The translations under genes and the position numbers were made by a program. From Hemileia vastatrix (taxonomy: Eukaryota > Basidiomycota > Pucciniomycetes > Pucciniales > Zaghouaniaceae), in the NCBI GenBank assembly GCA_030280995.1, contig JASXTE010000015.1, positions 1,100,001 to 1,164,000 of the forward strand: a DNA stretch of 64,000 nucleotides, read 5' to 3'. Shown here piece after piece: positions 33,364-45,445 of the stretch (its first letter is position 1; each line of letters starts with the position of its first letter). The notes beneath the pieces are model-generated. The model was not told the DNA's origin. It saw nothing but the letters and a program-made list of their open reading frames with translations, and searched no databases.

Positions 33364-35330
33364 CATTTATGTATCCATATTAATTTCAATCGAATTTAAT
33401 GTTGACCAATACATAGTGAATACACGCTATGCCACTTACACTTGCCAGGCATTTCTACCATGAAATATGCCAGTATCAAAAATTAATTTCGATCGAAATT
33501 AATGAGCATGATAATCATGAATTTCTGGAGTCAACTGCTTATTTTTATGCATGGTGCCTTGCCAACATTAATTTCAATCGAAATTACTTTTGATACTGGC
33601 ATATTGCATGGTGTCTATTCCTGGAAAGTGTAAGTGACATAGTGTGTATTCATTACGTATTGGTCAACATTAATTTCAATAGAATTTAATATTGACATTT
33701 TCATATTGAACCCAAACCAGCAAACAACCCAAAAAATTCTTCATAAAACTGCTCATTAATTTTGATCGAAATTAGTGAGCACCATATACATATTGAATGG
33801 TAGTTATATCTGGTGTGTGTAAGTTGTAAAGCTTGTGTTCAATGTTTATTGGTCAACATTAATTTTGATTGAAATTAATATTAATGTGTAAATGATATTT
33901 ACATGCTCAATATGCATTGTAATGTGTTTACTTAAGAATAGAGTGCCCTACTTTTCATCTTACATAAAAATGCTTGGTGGCATGTCAAATTCAATTTTTA
34001 TTAAAATTAATGTTGACATGTTACCATGCATAACAGTAAGCAACTGACTGAATAAATTGATGATAATCATGAACCTTAATTTCGATCGAAATTAATGTTG
34101 CCAAGTGCAGATTGAAAAAAAGCTATGCCACTTACACTAGCCAGGCATATCTACTATTTATTATGTATTGGTCATCATTAATTTTTATAGAAATTAATAT
34201 GGATATGTAAATTTTATATTTACCCTCAACATGTATAGTAAATTTCAATACTTAAAAATACTTGCCGTCCTTTACATGTCATGCAAAAAAGCATTATATC
34301 ATTTCAACATTAATTTTGATCAAAATTAATGTTGGCATGCCATTATGCATTGAAACAACTAACTGACTGAAAAAGTTCATGATCAAAATGCTCATTAATT
34401 TTGATCAAAATTAATGTTGATCAATACATATTGAATATAAGTAATCTCTGCTTACTCAGACCAGATATAACTACCATTCAATATGTATATGGTCAGCCTT
34501 AATTTCGATCAAAATTAATGGGAAGTTTTATGAAGAATCTTCTGGTTTGTTTTCTGGCTTGGGTTCAATATGCAAATGTCAACATTAAATTCAATCGAAA
34601 TTAATGTTGACCAATACATAATGAATACACACTATGCCACTTACACTTTCCAGGCATATATACATGCAATATGCCAGTATCAAAAGTAATTTCGATCGAA
34701 ATTAATGTTGGCAAGGCACCATGCATAAAAATAAGCAGTTGACTCCAGAAATTCATGATTATCATGCTCATTAATTTTGATCGAAATTAATTTTTGATAC
34801 TGGCATATTTAATGGTAGCTATGCCTGGCAAGTGTAAGTGGCATAGCATGTATTCATTATGTATTAGTCAACATTAATTTCGATTGAAATTAATATGGAC
34901 ATGGACTATGCATAAAATTCCTATAAGTATAGGTAAGCTAAGCAGTTAGATAAACTGGTTTGATCAAGTACACCATATAAAAATTGATGTTTTAATGCCT
35001 TGGTTAATTTCGATCAAAATTAATTTTAAGCCACGCATGTTGAATTTTATCTATGTCTGTGTAGTCCATGTGAAATGGCTTGTATTCAATATGCAGGGGT
35101 CTATATTAATTTCGATCGAAATTATGAGGTTCATTGCCTCATAAATTTGATGGTTTCTGTCAGTGTTTCATGCATGGTGCCATATGATACTTGTTGATTC
35201 CTATCAAAATTAATTTCAACACCAATATATTGAATACAAACCATGGCACTTACAGTACTTGGTCATAGCTAAAATTCAATATGCTAGTCTCAAAATTAAT
35301 TTCGATAGAAATTAATCAGGATCCATGAAG
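33364..35330. repeat. Hierarchical palindrome array
   Basis: About 20 copies of a short palindrome with core AATTTCGATCGAAATT occur at roughly 100-base spacing (near 33380, 33480, 33570, 33669, 33751, 33856, 33990, 34076, 34177, 34306, 34392, 34496, 34581, 34684, 34768, 34871, 35003, 35101, 35203, 35295). Spacers are also inverted copies of each other: 33418-33480 pairs with 33589-33652 and again with 34790-34852; 33504-33565 with 34707-34769; 33710-33750 with 34522-34562. These pairs share a midpoint near 34136, so about 33378-34894 is one large imperfect palindrome whose arms contain smaller palindromes. No coding potential. Function unknown. Confidence 0.9.
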
Positions 35331-36349
35331 TTTATCAATAGTGTATGAGTTAAGTTTCAAGTCATATGTTTCATCATTTTCTTGCACCCATTTCTAGGTT
35401 ATCTCAACAATTTTTTTCAAGTTTTATTATATTAATCAAAACTGTGGTAAGTTGTGAAAAATTAGCTAATCCAAATCTCAAATTGAATATTAATATTTTA
35501 ATAATTTTGAATGTTGCTTAAGGTATTTCATTGGGTGATTCATAATAATATTTTATCAACTTAGTAGTCCTATAACTTTTGAAAAGTAACAATATTGGTA
35601 TAGTTAGGGACAACATTGCAATATCTTGTGCAGACTAAGATATATTGCAAAATAAAACTATTCAATTTTTTTTTCCCTTAGTTGTATCCAAGTTTATCAA
35701 AGGTTTGGTCACGGTGCCCACACCCTAGCCTGACACTCCTCCTGTCACTTAAAAAACAAATTCTTATCTTAAATTCTAATGTTACCAATTTTAAATTTAT
35801 AATTCATTTCTTGTTTGATGAGGCATATCAGTATATATGTGAATCTCGCATTGTCATCTGAAAGTAAATTTAACAAATATTCATAAAGGATTATCCTTTT
35901 TTTTCATATAATATACTAATTAAGTGTATCTCCATTGTTTAGGAGTAAATTCTAATTTAAAAAATTTTGTATTTACCCGTGGCAATTTGCATATGGGATA
36001 TAAATTTGTTATTATTTGTTTTTCACACTAAAAGTCCCCAAAGAATTACTAGTATTTTCTGTTAGCTACATCAAATTTCGCTTCAATATAAACATATTGT
36101 GATTTAGCATGTTACTCAGTTTACCCCACTATGAATAATACATGTTAAAAAAAGCTCAAATAATATAAAATCCCCCTCTTTATGTTTTCTGTTTCTTTCA
36201 TCCTCACTTTAATTTTAATCTTATTCAATTTTTTATCCTATTAAATTATCAACTTCAATTTTCTAGAATAGAGTTTCTTATAATTATTCATCATATTACA
36301 TCATAATTTTTTGATATCAAATACTTTTTTTTAATATTCATTAATCAAT
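35331..36349. other. AT-rich spacer, no gene
   Basis: Non-coding AT-rich DNA between the palindrome array and the next gene. Nothing repeated or structured noticed. Confidence 0.4.
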
Positions 36350-38776
36350 ATGTCTAGTATACAAAATCCTACACCTCCACTTTGTATGTATATCATGTTC
36401 CTCTCTCTTAATTTATATATTTCACTTATGTTCTATATCTTTTTTTTTCAAAAAATTGATTTTCCAGCACCCAAATGTGTTTCATCCCACTCTCTGATTG
36501 ATACTCGCTTTGAAGCTTTTGAGCTTGCACCATGTCTGCCACATGGCATGGCACCAAACCCTCCTGTACTTAGCAATGAGAGGCAGGAAATAACAAGAGT
36601 TCAGTATTGCAATTTACTTGAATTGGCTAGAGATAAAACAGAAGAGCTTGTCAAGATCCTTAACAATAATCCTTCTCCTTCATATTTATCTAACCCTTGT
36701 AATGACTTACTCCAATATGTGAAAAGCCTTGAAAAATGTATGTTCATCACCTTTTTTGTCTCCTTTTAAATTAGTAGATAAGATTATTAATATTTTTTTT
36801 CTTCATATATATTTGTAGCTTATGAGGAGGGTATGATTCCTCCTGATGAAGTCATTGTCATTAGGGATGATGATGAGACAGATGAACCATCAGCTTCAAC
36901 TCATGCTTCAACTTCTAAGGAAAATCTTGAAACACCTGTTATCCGCTCCAAGAAAAAGAGATTATCCCAAGGCTCCTCTTTTGTTCGACGTATTAAACCG
37001 GCTTCTGCTAATGAATTTTCTGATGTATCAAATAATAAATCTCAAAAAAAAGCAAAGGTTTTGATAATGAGTATATTCTTGTTTCCTTTTTTTTTATTGT
37101 TATTCTTTTATCTTTAAAATTCTATCATATATCTCTTTTATTGCTTACATATTGTACTTTTTATCTTTCTTTTGATATTTTGTACCAGAAACTCACCTGC
37201 TGTAGATTGTTCCATCCATAAACGCCCTCTCCCTGATGAAGATGATGAAAAGAGCAATGAAAATAGCGATGATCAACTGTCAGAATATGAAGCTATGCTT
37301 GTTCATCAAAAAAAGCAAAGTTTAAAATCTTCTTCAAGACATGTTGATATGTTTGATAAAGATGATGATTCAAACAGCTCATCACCAAATTCCTTCATTT
37401 CTAAGAAGCAATACCCATCACCTCCTAAATTACCTACTTTGACCTCTTTGAAAGCTTCTCTACCAATGAAACCAACTCCAATCAAGATATCGAAAAAACC
37501 TTTAACTTATTCACCCTCAGTTCTAAAAGAATCTGATTTGCAGGAGGAATTCTGTAAAATTCATAATTTTTATAAAGGTAGAATCAGCACGGCAAAGGTC
37601 CTCAGGTTGTGGTTGGAAATTGTTACTCTCCTCGAATTACGCTCTTCTACTTCTTCCCAAGAACCCATGTCAAATATTCCAATGTTTACTTTTCATTGGG
37701 AAAAATCTTGTGGAGAAGATTGGCTTTCAAAACTTACTGAGTTATGTAAGTTACCATAATTTTTAGTCTTGACTTTTGTTCTTTTACTTATTTTTTTTTC
37801 CTTTTGTAGCAAATATTTTTTTAGAGATTGATAGCTCACAGCTATGGGTACTCGATAATATTGATTTCAAAAAAATGGAAGATTTATGTGATCCTGATGG
37901 TTTAAATACTGAAATTCTTTCCTCAACAAAGAAAACGGATCACCCTGAATCCAATCTTATCCAAATGCTCATGATATTAATGATCCCAAGTGACCACTGC
38001 CGCTCTTCATGGGTATCTCTTATATCATCTTCACTTTATCTGACCGCACATGAATTCAGCCAGCTTCCATCACATCAAAACATTAACTCAGATTGTCCAA
38101 TTGAACATGGTATTCAGCTTCTAGCTCACCTTTCAAATCTGAAGAGTCCGATTTCTGATGGCTTAGAAGTTGGTCCCACTGCACTTCAAACCCGTGATAT
38201 ATCAATGTCAACTCTTCTTCAAATAAGCAATATTATCATTGATATAATTATTTCAATTATCATTCTTAAATCAAAATATTGTGCTGCAACAATATCAAGT
38301 GGCAAGACTAGTGAAGCTCAACAATCAAGTGAGAAAAACGAAAATACTGAACTGACTATAATGAGAGAGAAACAAAAGGCTGCACTAAACAAAATAAATT
38401 CTGAATACTCCCACCACCAATATCAATCTTTCACATTCTATATAATTGATGGTGTCCGTGGTTTATTTCTGAGCTCTCAAGATCATAGATTGGCTTCAGC
38501 AGCTGATTGCTTGGAGGTAATATCAGAAGTTAAGTTTCTTAATTTACATGAAAAAAAAATCATTTGATGGAAGAAATAATTTGGAAAAATTTAAATAACT
38601 ATATTTTAACATTAATAAAACCTTTTATAGGCAAGTGTGATCCATTTCCTTTAAAATTTGATACCCCAAGTCCTCCGGGAATTGCTAGGGCTATTTCTGC
38701 AGATTTTCTTAATCACTGGAGCTCCATTCAGCCAGTATCACCTTTTTTTGCTAAACATAGCCTTTCAATAAATTAA
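36350..38776 (+). CDS. Unknown multi-exon gene carried by giant element
   Basis: Likely exons: 36350-36383, 36468-36737, 36819 to about 37058, about 37183-37745, 37810-38516 and 38636-38776. Most joins have GT-AG borders and matching phase; the third intron (about 37059-37182) is unresolved, as neither obvious donor gives a clean phase. The predicted protein is about 650 residues: a mildly conserved-looking N-terminus (LIDTRFEAFELAPCLPHGMA), an acidic Asp/Glu/Ser middle with Lys-rich patches, and a more ordered C-terminal half (WLEIVTLLELRSS, FYIIDGVRGLFLSSQDHR). No domain recognised. Compositions like this occur in chromatin-associated proteins, but that is weak inference. No stops within the other predicted exons. 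Confidence 0.5.
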
Positions 38777-39574
38777 TATTCCAACATGTAAATAGATAAA
38801 GTTCTTTCTATATGATATATCTTGTATAATTCAAGTTATTTTCCTTCAAATACGTCAAAAATGTGACCATCTTTGAAATTTATTAAGTAACCTTTGACAT
38901 GATTTTCTAAATTAATTATTAAAAAAAATTATTGTAAGTCAAGCAATAACAAAGATTTTAAAATCTACTTATATGATTTCAAATACTTGTATTAAATTCT
39001 TAAATATTTTATTGTTTATATAAAAATATGATAACTGCTCTAGTTTTGTTACTTTACCTTTAATATTATATAATCTATTAATTATTACAAATATTTTTGT
39101 TGATTGTAACATTTTTAATCAGAAGTAGAACAATTTAAATAATTAAATGAGTACATTCTTAAAAAATACAATTTAATCTATTATTGATTCAAAATTCTTT
39201 CTTCAACTCTTTATTATTAACTTTTTTATTAATAAGCCTGTTTGACCTAAAATACTATACAGTTAATTTGGTAGCATTAAAAGCACATTTTTATGGCTAA
39301 TATATTTCAAATTCTTTATTATAGTTTTTTTTATTTTAGAACCTTTGCTACCAATTTAATAAAAATGACATTTAAAGATTTCACAACTTATATATTTCCT
39401 CAAAAGTAAATCAAATTTTCTTATAATATTATGAAAAAAAATTATTTTATTTCACAAATAAAAAAAATAGATAATACTATAATTATCAAAACTGAAAATG
39501 TTACAGCTACTCCCAGTATTTATCATGATTAAATTTGCATTAAGTTGTGTATATATAATATAAATTTTTAATAT
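38777..39574. other. AT-rich intergenic DNA, convergent 3' ends
   Basis: Lies between the 3' end of the unknown plus-strand gene and the 3' end of the minus-strand dioxygenase remnant. No feature seen. Confidence 0.4.
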
Positions 39575-40758
39575 TTATATATCTAGATTTTTTAGATTTG
39601 TCTTAACATTAGATAAATAATACTTTGCTGATTCTATTTCTTCCTCTATTAAGTCATCTCTTTTCAAAAAAACCCTCAAAGCACTAATCAAATATTCTAA
39701 CCTAAATTTTTCTTTTTTAATTTCTAAGTATTCTGAAATATCAATATCAAAAACATTAAGCTTTTCTATAGCATGAAAAAGTCTAGTGCTGATTTGAATA
39801 GAAGAACCTATCCTAGTGAAGCCAGGAATTTCATGACATCTTGAGGTAAAATGCCTTAGTTGATTGGCAGGCCATAATGTCACTGTTATTCCATTAGTTG
39901 CTTCAAAGTTGATTTTACTTCGAATTTCGGGAAACATAAGTTCTCCACCTATTTGTCATGGTTGGGTCTTATCATACTTCATATGAATGGTGTTTTTTTC
40001 TGTATCTTTAGGAAAAAATATTCCTAAAGTTTACTCACTTGCATCCTTATCGAGATGAACCTCATTAGAGAACCCATTACCATTCCCTCCAGATGTTCAA
40101 GTTAAATTACTAGCAAACGGTACACCCTCTTCTTCACTAGAAACTTTTGAAAATCCAGGAATACCAAGTTTTGCGCAAAGATTAGTTGCCTCATTGTACT
40201 TTACATATGATATTTTTTAAAAAAATATTCAAAGTACATTGCAATCCTCTTCATTCGTTTTTTATATTCATCCGTTTTTACAATATCATCAGTGTATTCA
40301 TCTGCAAGGAAAAGCATTCAAAAATTCAGTATTTAAATTAAAAAAAGTGATACTTACGAATATGTAAAGATTTCTTTCTATCTAAAATAAAGCCACCACC
40401 AAACATTTTTCCAAAACCACCAGCTCTTTGATGATAACCATTATTTTTAATTTCATGTTTGCAGTAAGAAAGATCCTTAATGCATTGCACCGTAGCTTCT
40501 AACATATCTAGTTCTTTGAGCTCATGAATTTCAAAAGTCTGCACAAGAACATTAGGTATTAAGACACCTTTTGGTTTATAAATACTACATCCAGGAAAAA
40601 AATTGTAATAATTATTGCAATCTGTCATATTATTTGCATAAGATCGTGCATAGAAATGTGGCTTCTTCCCGTTTGTATCCATTCCAAGAGCGTTTACAAG
40701 TTTCATTCCAGTAGCAATGTCTTTCTCCCACCTATTGTTAGAGTTCTTCCCTGGCCGT
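39575..40758 (-). pseudogene. TET/JBP-like 2OG-Fe(II) dioxygenase, decayed
   Basis: Reading the minus strand, the 5' part is 40758-40362 (block WEKDIATGMKLVNALGM, Cys-rich middle), a GT...AG intron ends near 40302, and coding continues to 39575 with one frameshift near 40200 and stops at about 40097 (TGA), 40031 (TAA) and 39956 (TGA). Across the breaks the order of a double-stranded beta-helix dioxygenase is clear: NEVHLDKDASE (HxD iron ligands, 40043-40057), LGIFFPKD, GGELMFP, then TLWPANQLRHFTS (distal His) and GFTRIGSSIQ (Arg for 2-oxoglutarate). The GGEL(x)FP and RxGSSIQ blocks fit the TET/JBP group, known to be expanded beside transposons in basidiomycetes. Intact relatives oxidise methylated bases in DNA. 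This copy is dead. Family call moderately sure; the exact subfamily needs a profile search. Confidence 0.65.
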
Positions 40759-41031
40759 TTTTTTTTTCAAATTGTTACTCGTTGATGGTTCAATCCTAAG
40801 AGAATTCAATTTTGATTTAAAATAGAAAAAAATCAAAAATTAGAAAATAGTAACATAATTTCAACTATCAGTCAATGATACCTTTAACTTTATCATATCT
40901 TCAATATTAGAAATACAAAAGTTAGCATATCTACATATTAGTAAATTTATATACTTTTTCTTTATTTCAAATATTAAGAAAGCGTTTCAAAGGTATACTT
41001 TATTAAATTATACATATAAAGAGTATAGCTT
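40759..41031. other. Upstream of dioxygenase remnant
   Basis: AT-rich; may hold further 5' exons of the dioxygenase, but a TGA precedes the open frame at about 40770 and I could not extend it. Confidence 0.3.
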
Positions 41032-41374
41032 TATCCTGTATGCATTCAGCAAGTACGAGATTTGGCTCTACACTTAATATTAATAATATAATGAGAGTAT
41101 AACTCCAATACACTAGTAATATTAAAAAATTTACGGAATTATGATATCCACATATATAAAATGAAAAATCTTGCTCTGATCAATATATTGACTTAGAAAG
41201 TTATACTTCAATAAATTATTAATTTTTAAATTGTAGCATTTTCCTGTATGCTTTCAGCAAGTACGAGACTTTGAAACAACTTAAAAATCAATAAATTAAA
41301 GGTAAAGTACAAACAATCTAATTATTATTATGAAAAGCAAAACATTATCCTGTATGCTTTCAGCAAGTACAAGA
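41032..41374 (+). repeat. Three copies of a 28-base motif
   Basis: TCCTGTATGCTTTCAGCAAG followed by TACGAGA (with small changes) occurs at 41032-41060, 41241-41268 and 41346-41374. These stand out from surrounding AT-rich DNA and lie in the same orientation. They could be protein-binding sites upstream of the minus-strand dioxygenase gene or subterminal transposon repeats (inference). Confidence 0.75.
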
Positions 41375-42529
41375 TGATGTTTTACTTTTCATATTAATAA
41401 TATAATGGTTGAGAAAGTATTAAAGAAATATAGAAAAATGATAAGCAAAACATGAACTTACATGTCTATAAAATTGTCTTCCATTTGTAGCTGATTGATC
41501 AAAATTAATTATAAAGTTTATTTTATAATCACTGTTTTAAAAAATAAATTGTTAGATAAATAAATTGAACATTTTTTATAAGGAATAAAGAAAAGTAAAT
41601 TGACAAACAAATAAAAAAACTTTAATTTAACTGAAAAAGAATTATTTTATAATGAATCGAAAGGGTACAGTAAAAGATACCATAAAAATAAATTCAGAAT
41701 TAGAATCATTAGATTAACTTGTCAAAAGTGTAAAAAAGTGTAACAAACCAAAATGATATGAAATGCAATAGCAAGAAAAATTTGCTTACCGGTAATCAGA
41801 TAAGGTCAAGAAAATAGTACCAATAATTCAAAATGATAAAGCAAAAATATGATTGATAATTTTTGAAAAAGGTAAGCGAGAAAGAGAAAGGAAAAATAAA
41901 TTGGGTGTCAAACAGATGTATATATCATGAATTTTCACTGATCACATTTTCAAAAAAATGCAGCTCTCCAAGTCATATGATAAACTTCATCTAAATTCCA
42001 AGAATGATGTTGCCAAGGCACTGTACACAGCATGATCATTTTTTCCTATGCATATACTAATTCCAGCTAGAATTTACTTGGCTGCATGTTGTACAGATGC
42101 ACATTTGTGGAACACTGAATTTCACATCTAAAAAAAATTGACGCCACATAATTCTAGCTACCATGTTTCACGTAGCTAAAAAACATACACTCATCACATT
42201 TAAATTTACATTGCGCCAAAATTAATTCATTTTTGAATTTTTTTAAAGGAAACTATAATGTGCACCACCTATTTCTAAAATATGAACCTCCGCACCATAT
42301 TAAATTGGGAGACTTTTAATTATGCAATTTTTTTGCCGTGACCTTTTTCCTGATCTTACTTGGTTCAAAATATTGAAACATGGCCAATGTTGATGAAAGA
42401 AACATTTGATTTTGTTTCCATGTGTAACAATGGAAGGCTGTTTCTTACTGGCTGAAGAGTGTTGTATATTTTATTTGAACAAATTTTTATTTTTTTATGT
42501 ATTTTATTTAAAAAATTTACTTTTTATTT
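41375..42529. other. AT-rich DNA, no gene
   Basis: No coding frame. A TTGCCAAGGCACTGTACACA segment near 42009 resembles words in the palindrome array (TTGGCAAGGCACCATGCAT near 34708), suggesting shared repeat material. Confidence 0.35.
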
Positions 42530-43249
42530 CAGCCAGATTTATACTGGCTGCTTTTTAGAAACCTTAATTTATGACCCAAGCCTTTGAAATTGGCTTGGGT
42601 CCCTTACATTGCAATTTAGTACTTCCAGCCAGGGGAAACCTGGCTGGAAGTGTCTCTTTCAAGCAATCGAAGTCGCTAAAAGCGACTTCGATTGCTTGCT
42701 GTAATGTTTGCCACCCTCCCAGCTAATTTACTAGGCTGGGAGGTGGCCAAAGCAGTGTGCAACGCGCGTTGCTGCTGCAAGTAACGCGCGTTGCACAATC
42801 GCTACCATATTTCATGCAGCTGATATCAAGTCAGCTGCATGAGATATGCACAGCATGTGCAATGCGCGCTGCATGCAGCAGAAACGCGCGTTGCATGCAA
42901 TGCGCATTACTTGCAGCAGCGATGCGTGTTGCATGTGCTGCATGCAGTGCATTGCACAGCCATTTTTTTTCTGGCTGTGCAATGCACACAGAGAAACCAA
43001 AGTCCCTGCAAGGGACTTTGGTCTCTAAAATGGAAGCGACTTTCCCTACCAGGTGCAATCTGGTGGGAAAGTGAGAGAAACGTTAGACCGAAGTTGTTTG
43101 AAAGCAACTTCGGTCTTAAAAACATTAAAAATCATAAAAAAAAAATGAGAAATGTAGAAAAAAAAAAAATTAAAAATTAAAATGTGAGTATAAGAAAAAA
43201 AATAAGTGCTAGTGATACCAAAAATCCAAGCCAATTTCATTTGGCTTGG
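42530..43249. repeat. Cluster of about a dozen consecutive stem-loops
   Basis: In order: 42530-42550 (7 bp stem), 42573-42601 (GACCCAAGCC with GGCTTGGGTC), 42621-42651 (13 bp), 42660-42698 (18 bp perfect, 3-base loop), 42710-42747 (13 bp, one bulge), 42757-42796 (14 bp, GTGCAACGCGCGTT), 42813-42841 (11 bp), 42842-42946 (GC-rich nested repeats of GCAATGCGC/GCGCGTTGC), 42947-42987 (16 bp), 42996-43022 (12 bp), 43039-43072 (13 bp, one bulge), 43085-43116 (12 bp) and 43226-43249 (9 bp). Stems differ in sequence but stay perfectly or nearly complementary, in a locus far more GC-rich than its surroundings. The overlapping Cys/His/Ala open frames on both strands are by-products. Role unknown. Confidence 0.9.
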
Positions 43250-45404
43250 TTATTTAATAATTATTTTTTAATACATTAAATTTAAAATTCAAACACCATA
43301 AAATATATGAATTTTTTTTATATGAATATTATAAATTTAATCTACCTCTTTCTCATAATTATATTTATAATTTTGTTTTTTTAATTTTTGACATTTAAGT
43401 TTATTTTTTGGAAATACAAAATTAAATTTTCAACTAAATTTTTTAGTAAGGTAAAATAAATTATAAATTTGACATTTTGTAATTGAATAATGAAAAAAAT
43501 TTTAAATTTATTTAAAAAATATTTTTGTTAGAAGAATACAAATATTTAAAGGGTAGAAATATGGTGCAAATTATAAGTAAAAAAAATTATATTTTTTTTT
43601 GTGAGGGGTTATTTCTATTTTTAAAAATATTTTTCAAAAACATTCATTAAATACTGAATTAAATTACTTTGAAACTCAAATTTTTTGTAAAATAATTAAA
43701 AATAAAATAATAATATTGTTGTATTTGATATAAAATTTGAATTGGTAATATTAATGTCTCTTTAAGTAAATTTGAAAATCATTTAAAAAGACCATGTTGA
43801 TAAGTACTTCATTTTTGATATACAATGGTTATATATATATCTTATATATATTTCTTGAGTGTTATTTTTATATACATTCAATAAATTTTGTAATATAAAA
43901 TGCCATTTAATAATTAATTAATGTTCAACTTAGTTATAACAACTTCATATTTAATACCAGCCACTAGTATTTACTTTTTAATTTAAAACTCCAATATAAT
44001 ATGAGAGTATCCTTATTTTGTCTGTATGTAATGAACAACAATAACAGACCATAAATGAGTGGGTAATTAATTACAATAAATAGTTGAAGAATAACCTATA
44101 AGAAATGATAAGTTTATCAAAAAGAGTACATTAAAAAAATATACTTTTGAATTTTTTTTGATATAATTTGGGTAGTTAAATGAAAATTTAAATTATCAGA
44201 AATCAAAATGGATAAAATCTAAAAGTAGTGTTTATATAATAAGCCTCATATAAAAAAAGGATAAAAAATCTACTATGTAACTAAATTATTAAATATTAAG
44301 GTATTATTAAAATTATTGAAAAACTTATTTTACAGTTATAATGAAATCTAAATGTGAAAATAATGGTGGGATAATAGTAAGACTATGTGGAAACACTTTA
44401 ATTTATACATACTTTCAACTATATTCAGATAAAAAAATTGTTAAAATTGTATAATAACATCTAGTTAATAGTGATGCAATTTTATTTAGATCAAGAATAA
44501 ATTTTTCTGAGGAAAAACTAATTAAATTGAGATATGGCCATCTCCCTTCAAGAGATAGAATAATAATAAAAATTTAAAAAATTATAATAAGTATTCTTAA
44601 TCACCATTTTTGAAAAGTCTCTAGTAAAATTCATTATAATATATCATTCATTGATTACATTATATGGAGTTTCATCTTGAAGTAGTGATGTGCAGCTTTG
44701 AACTTATGTTATGAAAAACAAAAAAGTTAAAAAATATATAGTTATACTAATGAAAAAGCCAAAAATAAAAATACTATTATAAATTAAAAAAATAAAGCTA
44801 CATAAATTTTATTCTGCTCTAATGATGGAAGGGTACTATGTATGAATTTCCACATGTTAAATCCAAACCTGCTTTAAGGCTAGTTTACAGGTAGATCTAT
44901 TAAGTTTCCTTAAATTCTAAAAATAACTTATGCATTTTACTAATTATTTTTTTCTTGTTTTCTTTCCAAAGTTGTTAGAGTTGCTTAATTAATACTGTTA
45001 TCTTGATTGTAAGATATATTATTTTTTTTGAATACATGATTTATTGTTTCAAAAATTATATTATAAATTTAAATCATTTATTTCATTTTCTAAAGCTTCA
45101 TTGTCAAAGACACAACTCCATTTTCTATTACTTAACAAATATATAAAATGTGATAGTAAAATTTGAGGAATTTTCTTTTTGAGAGGGTCAAACTATATTG
45201 TGAAGATTTTTATCTAGAAATTCTTGTACTCTAAAACCAAATAATTTTCTCCCTTAAGTAAGCCATTTCAAAAATATGAGAATATAAACAAGAATATTAA
45301 CTTATCTTATTTTTATTTTCTTTACTGAAAGTTTTAGTTCAATCCCTTTTTTTATATGACATTAGTATAAAAACATGGTTAAATGCTACTATATAATTAA
45401 TTTT

Positions 45405-45445
<41 letters not shown>

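Noticed and set aside
33364..35330. CRISPR-like array (regular repeats about 100 bases apart)
   Set aside because: Repeats are degenerate palindromes, spacers are inverted copies of each other, and the setting is eukaryotic with introns.
42757..43240. Overlapping Cys/His/Met-rich small proteins on both strands
   Set aside because: All frames arise from GC-rich inverted repeats; no start, composition or splice support.
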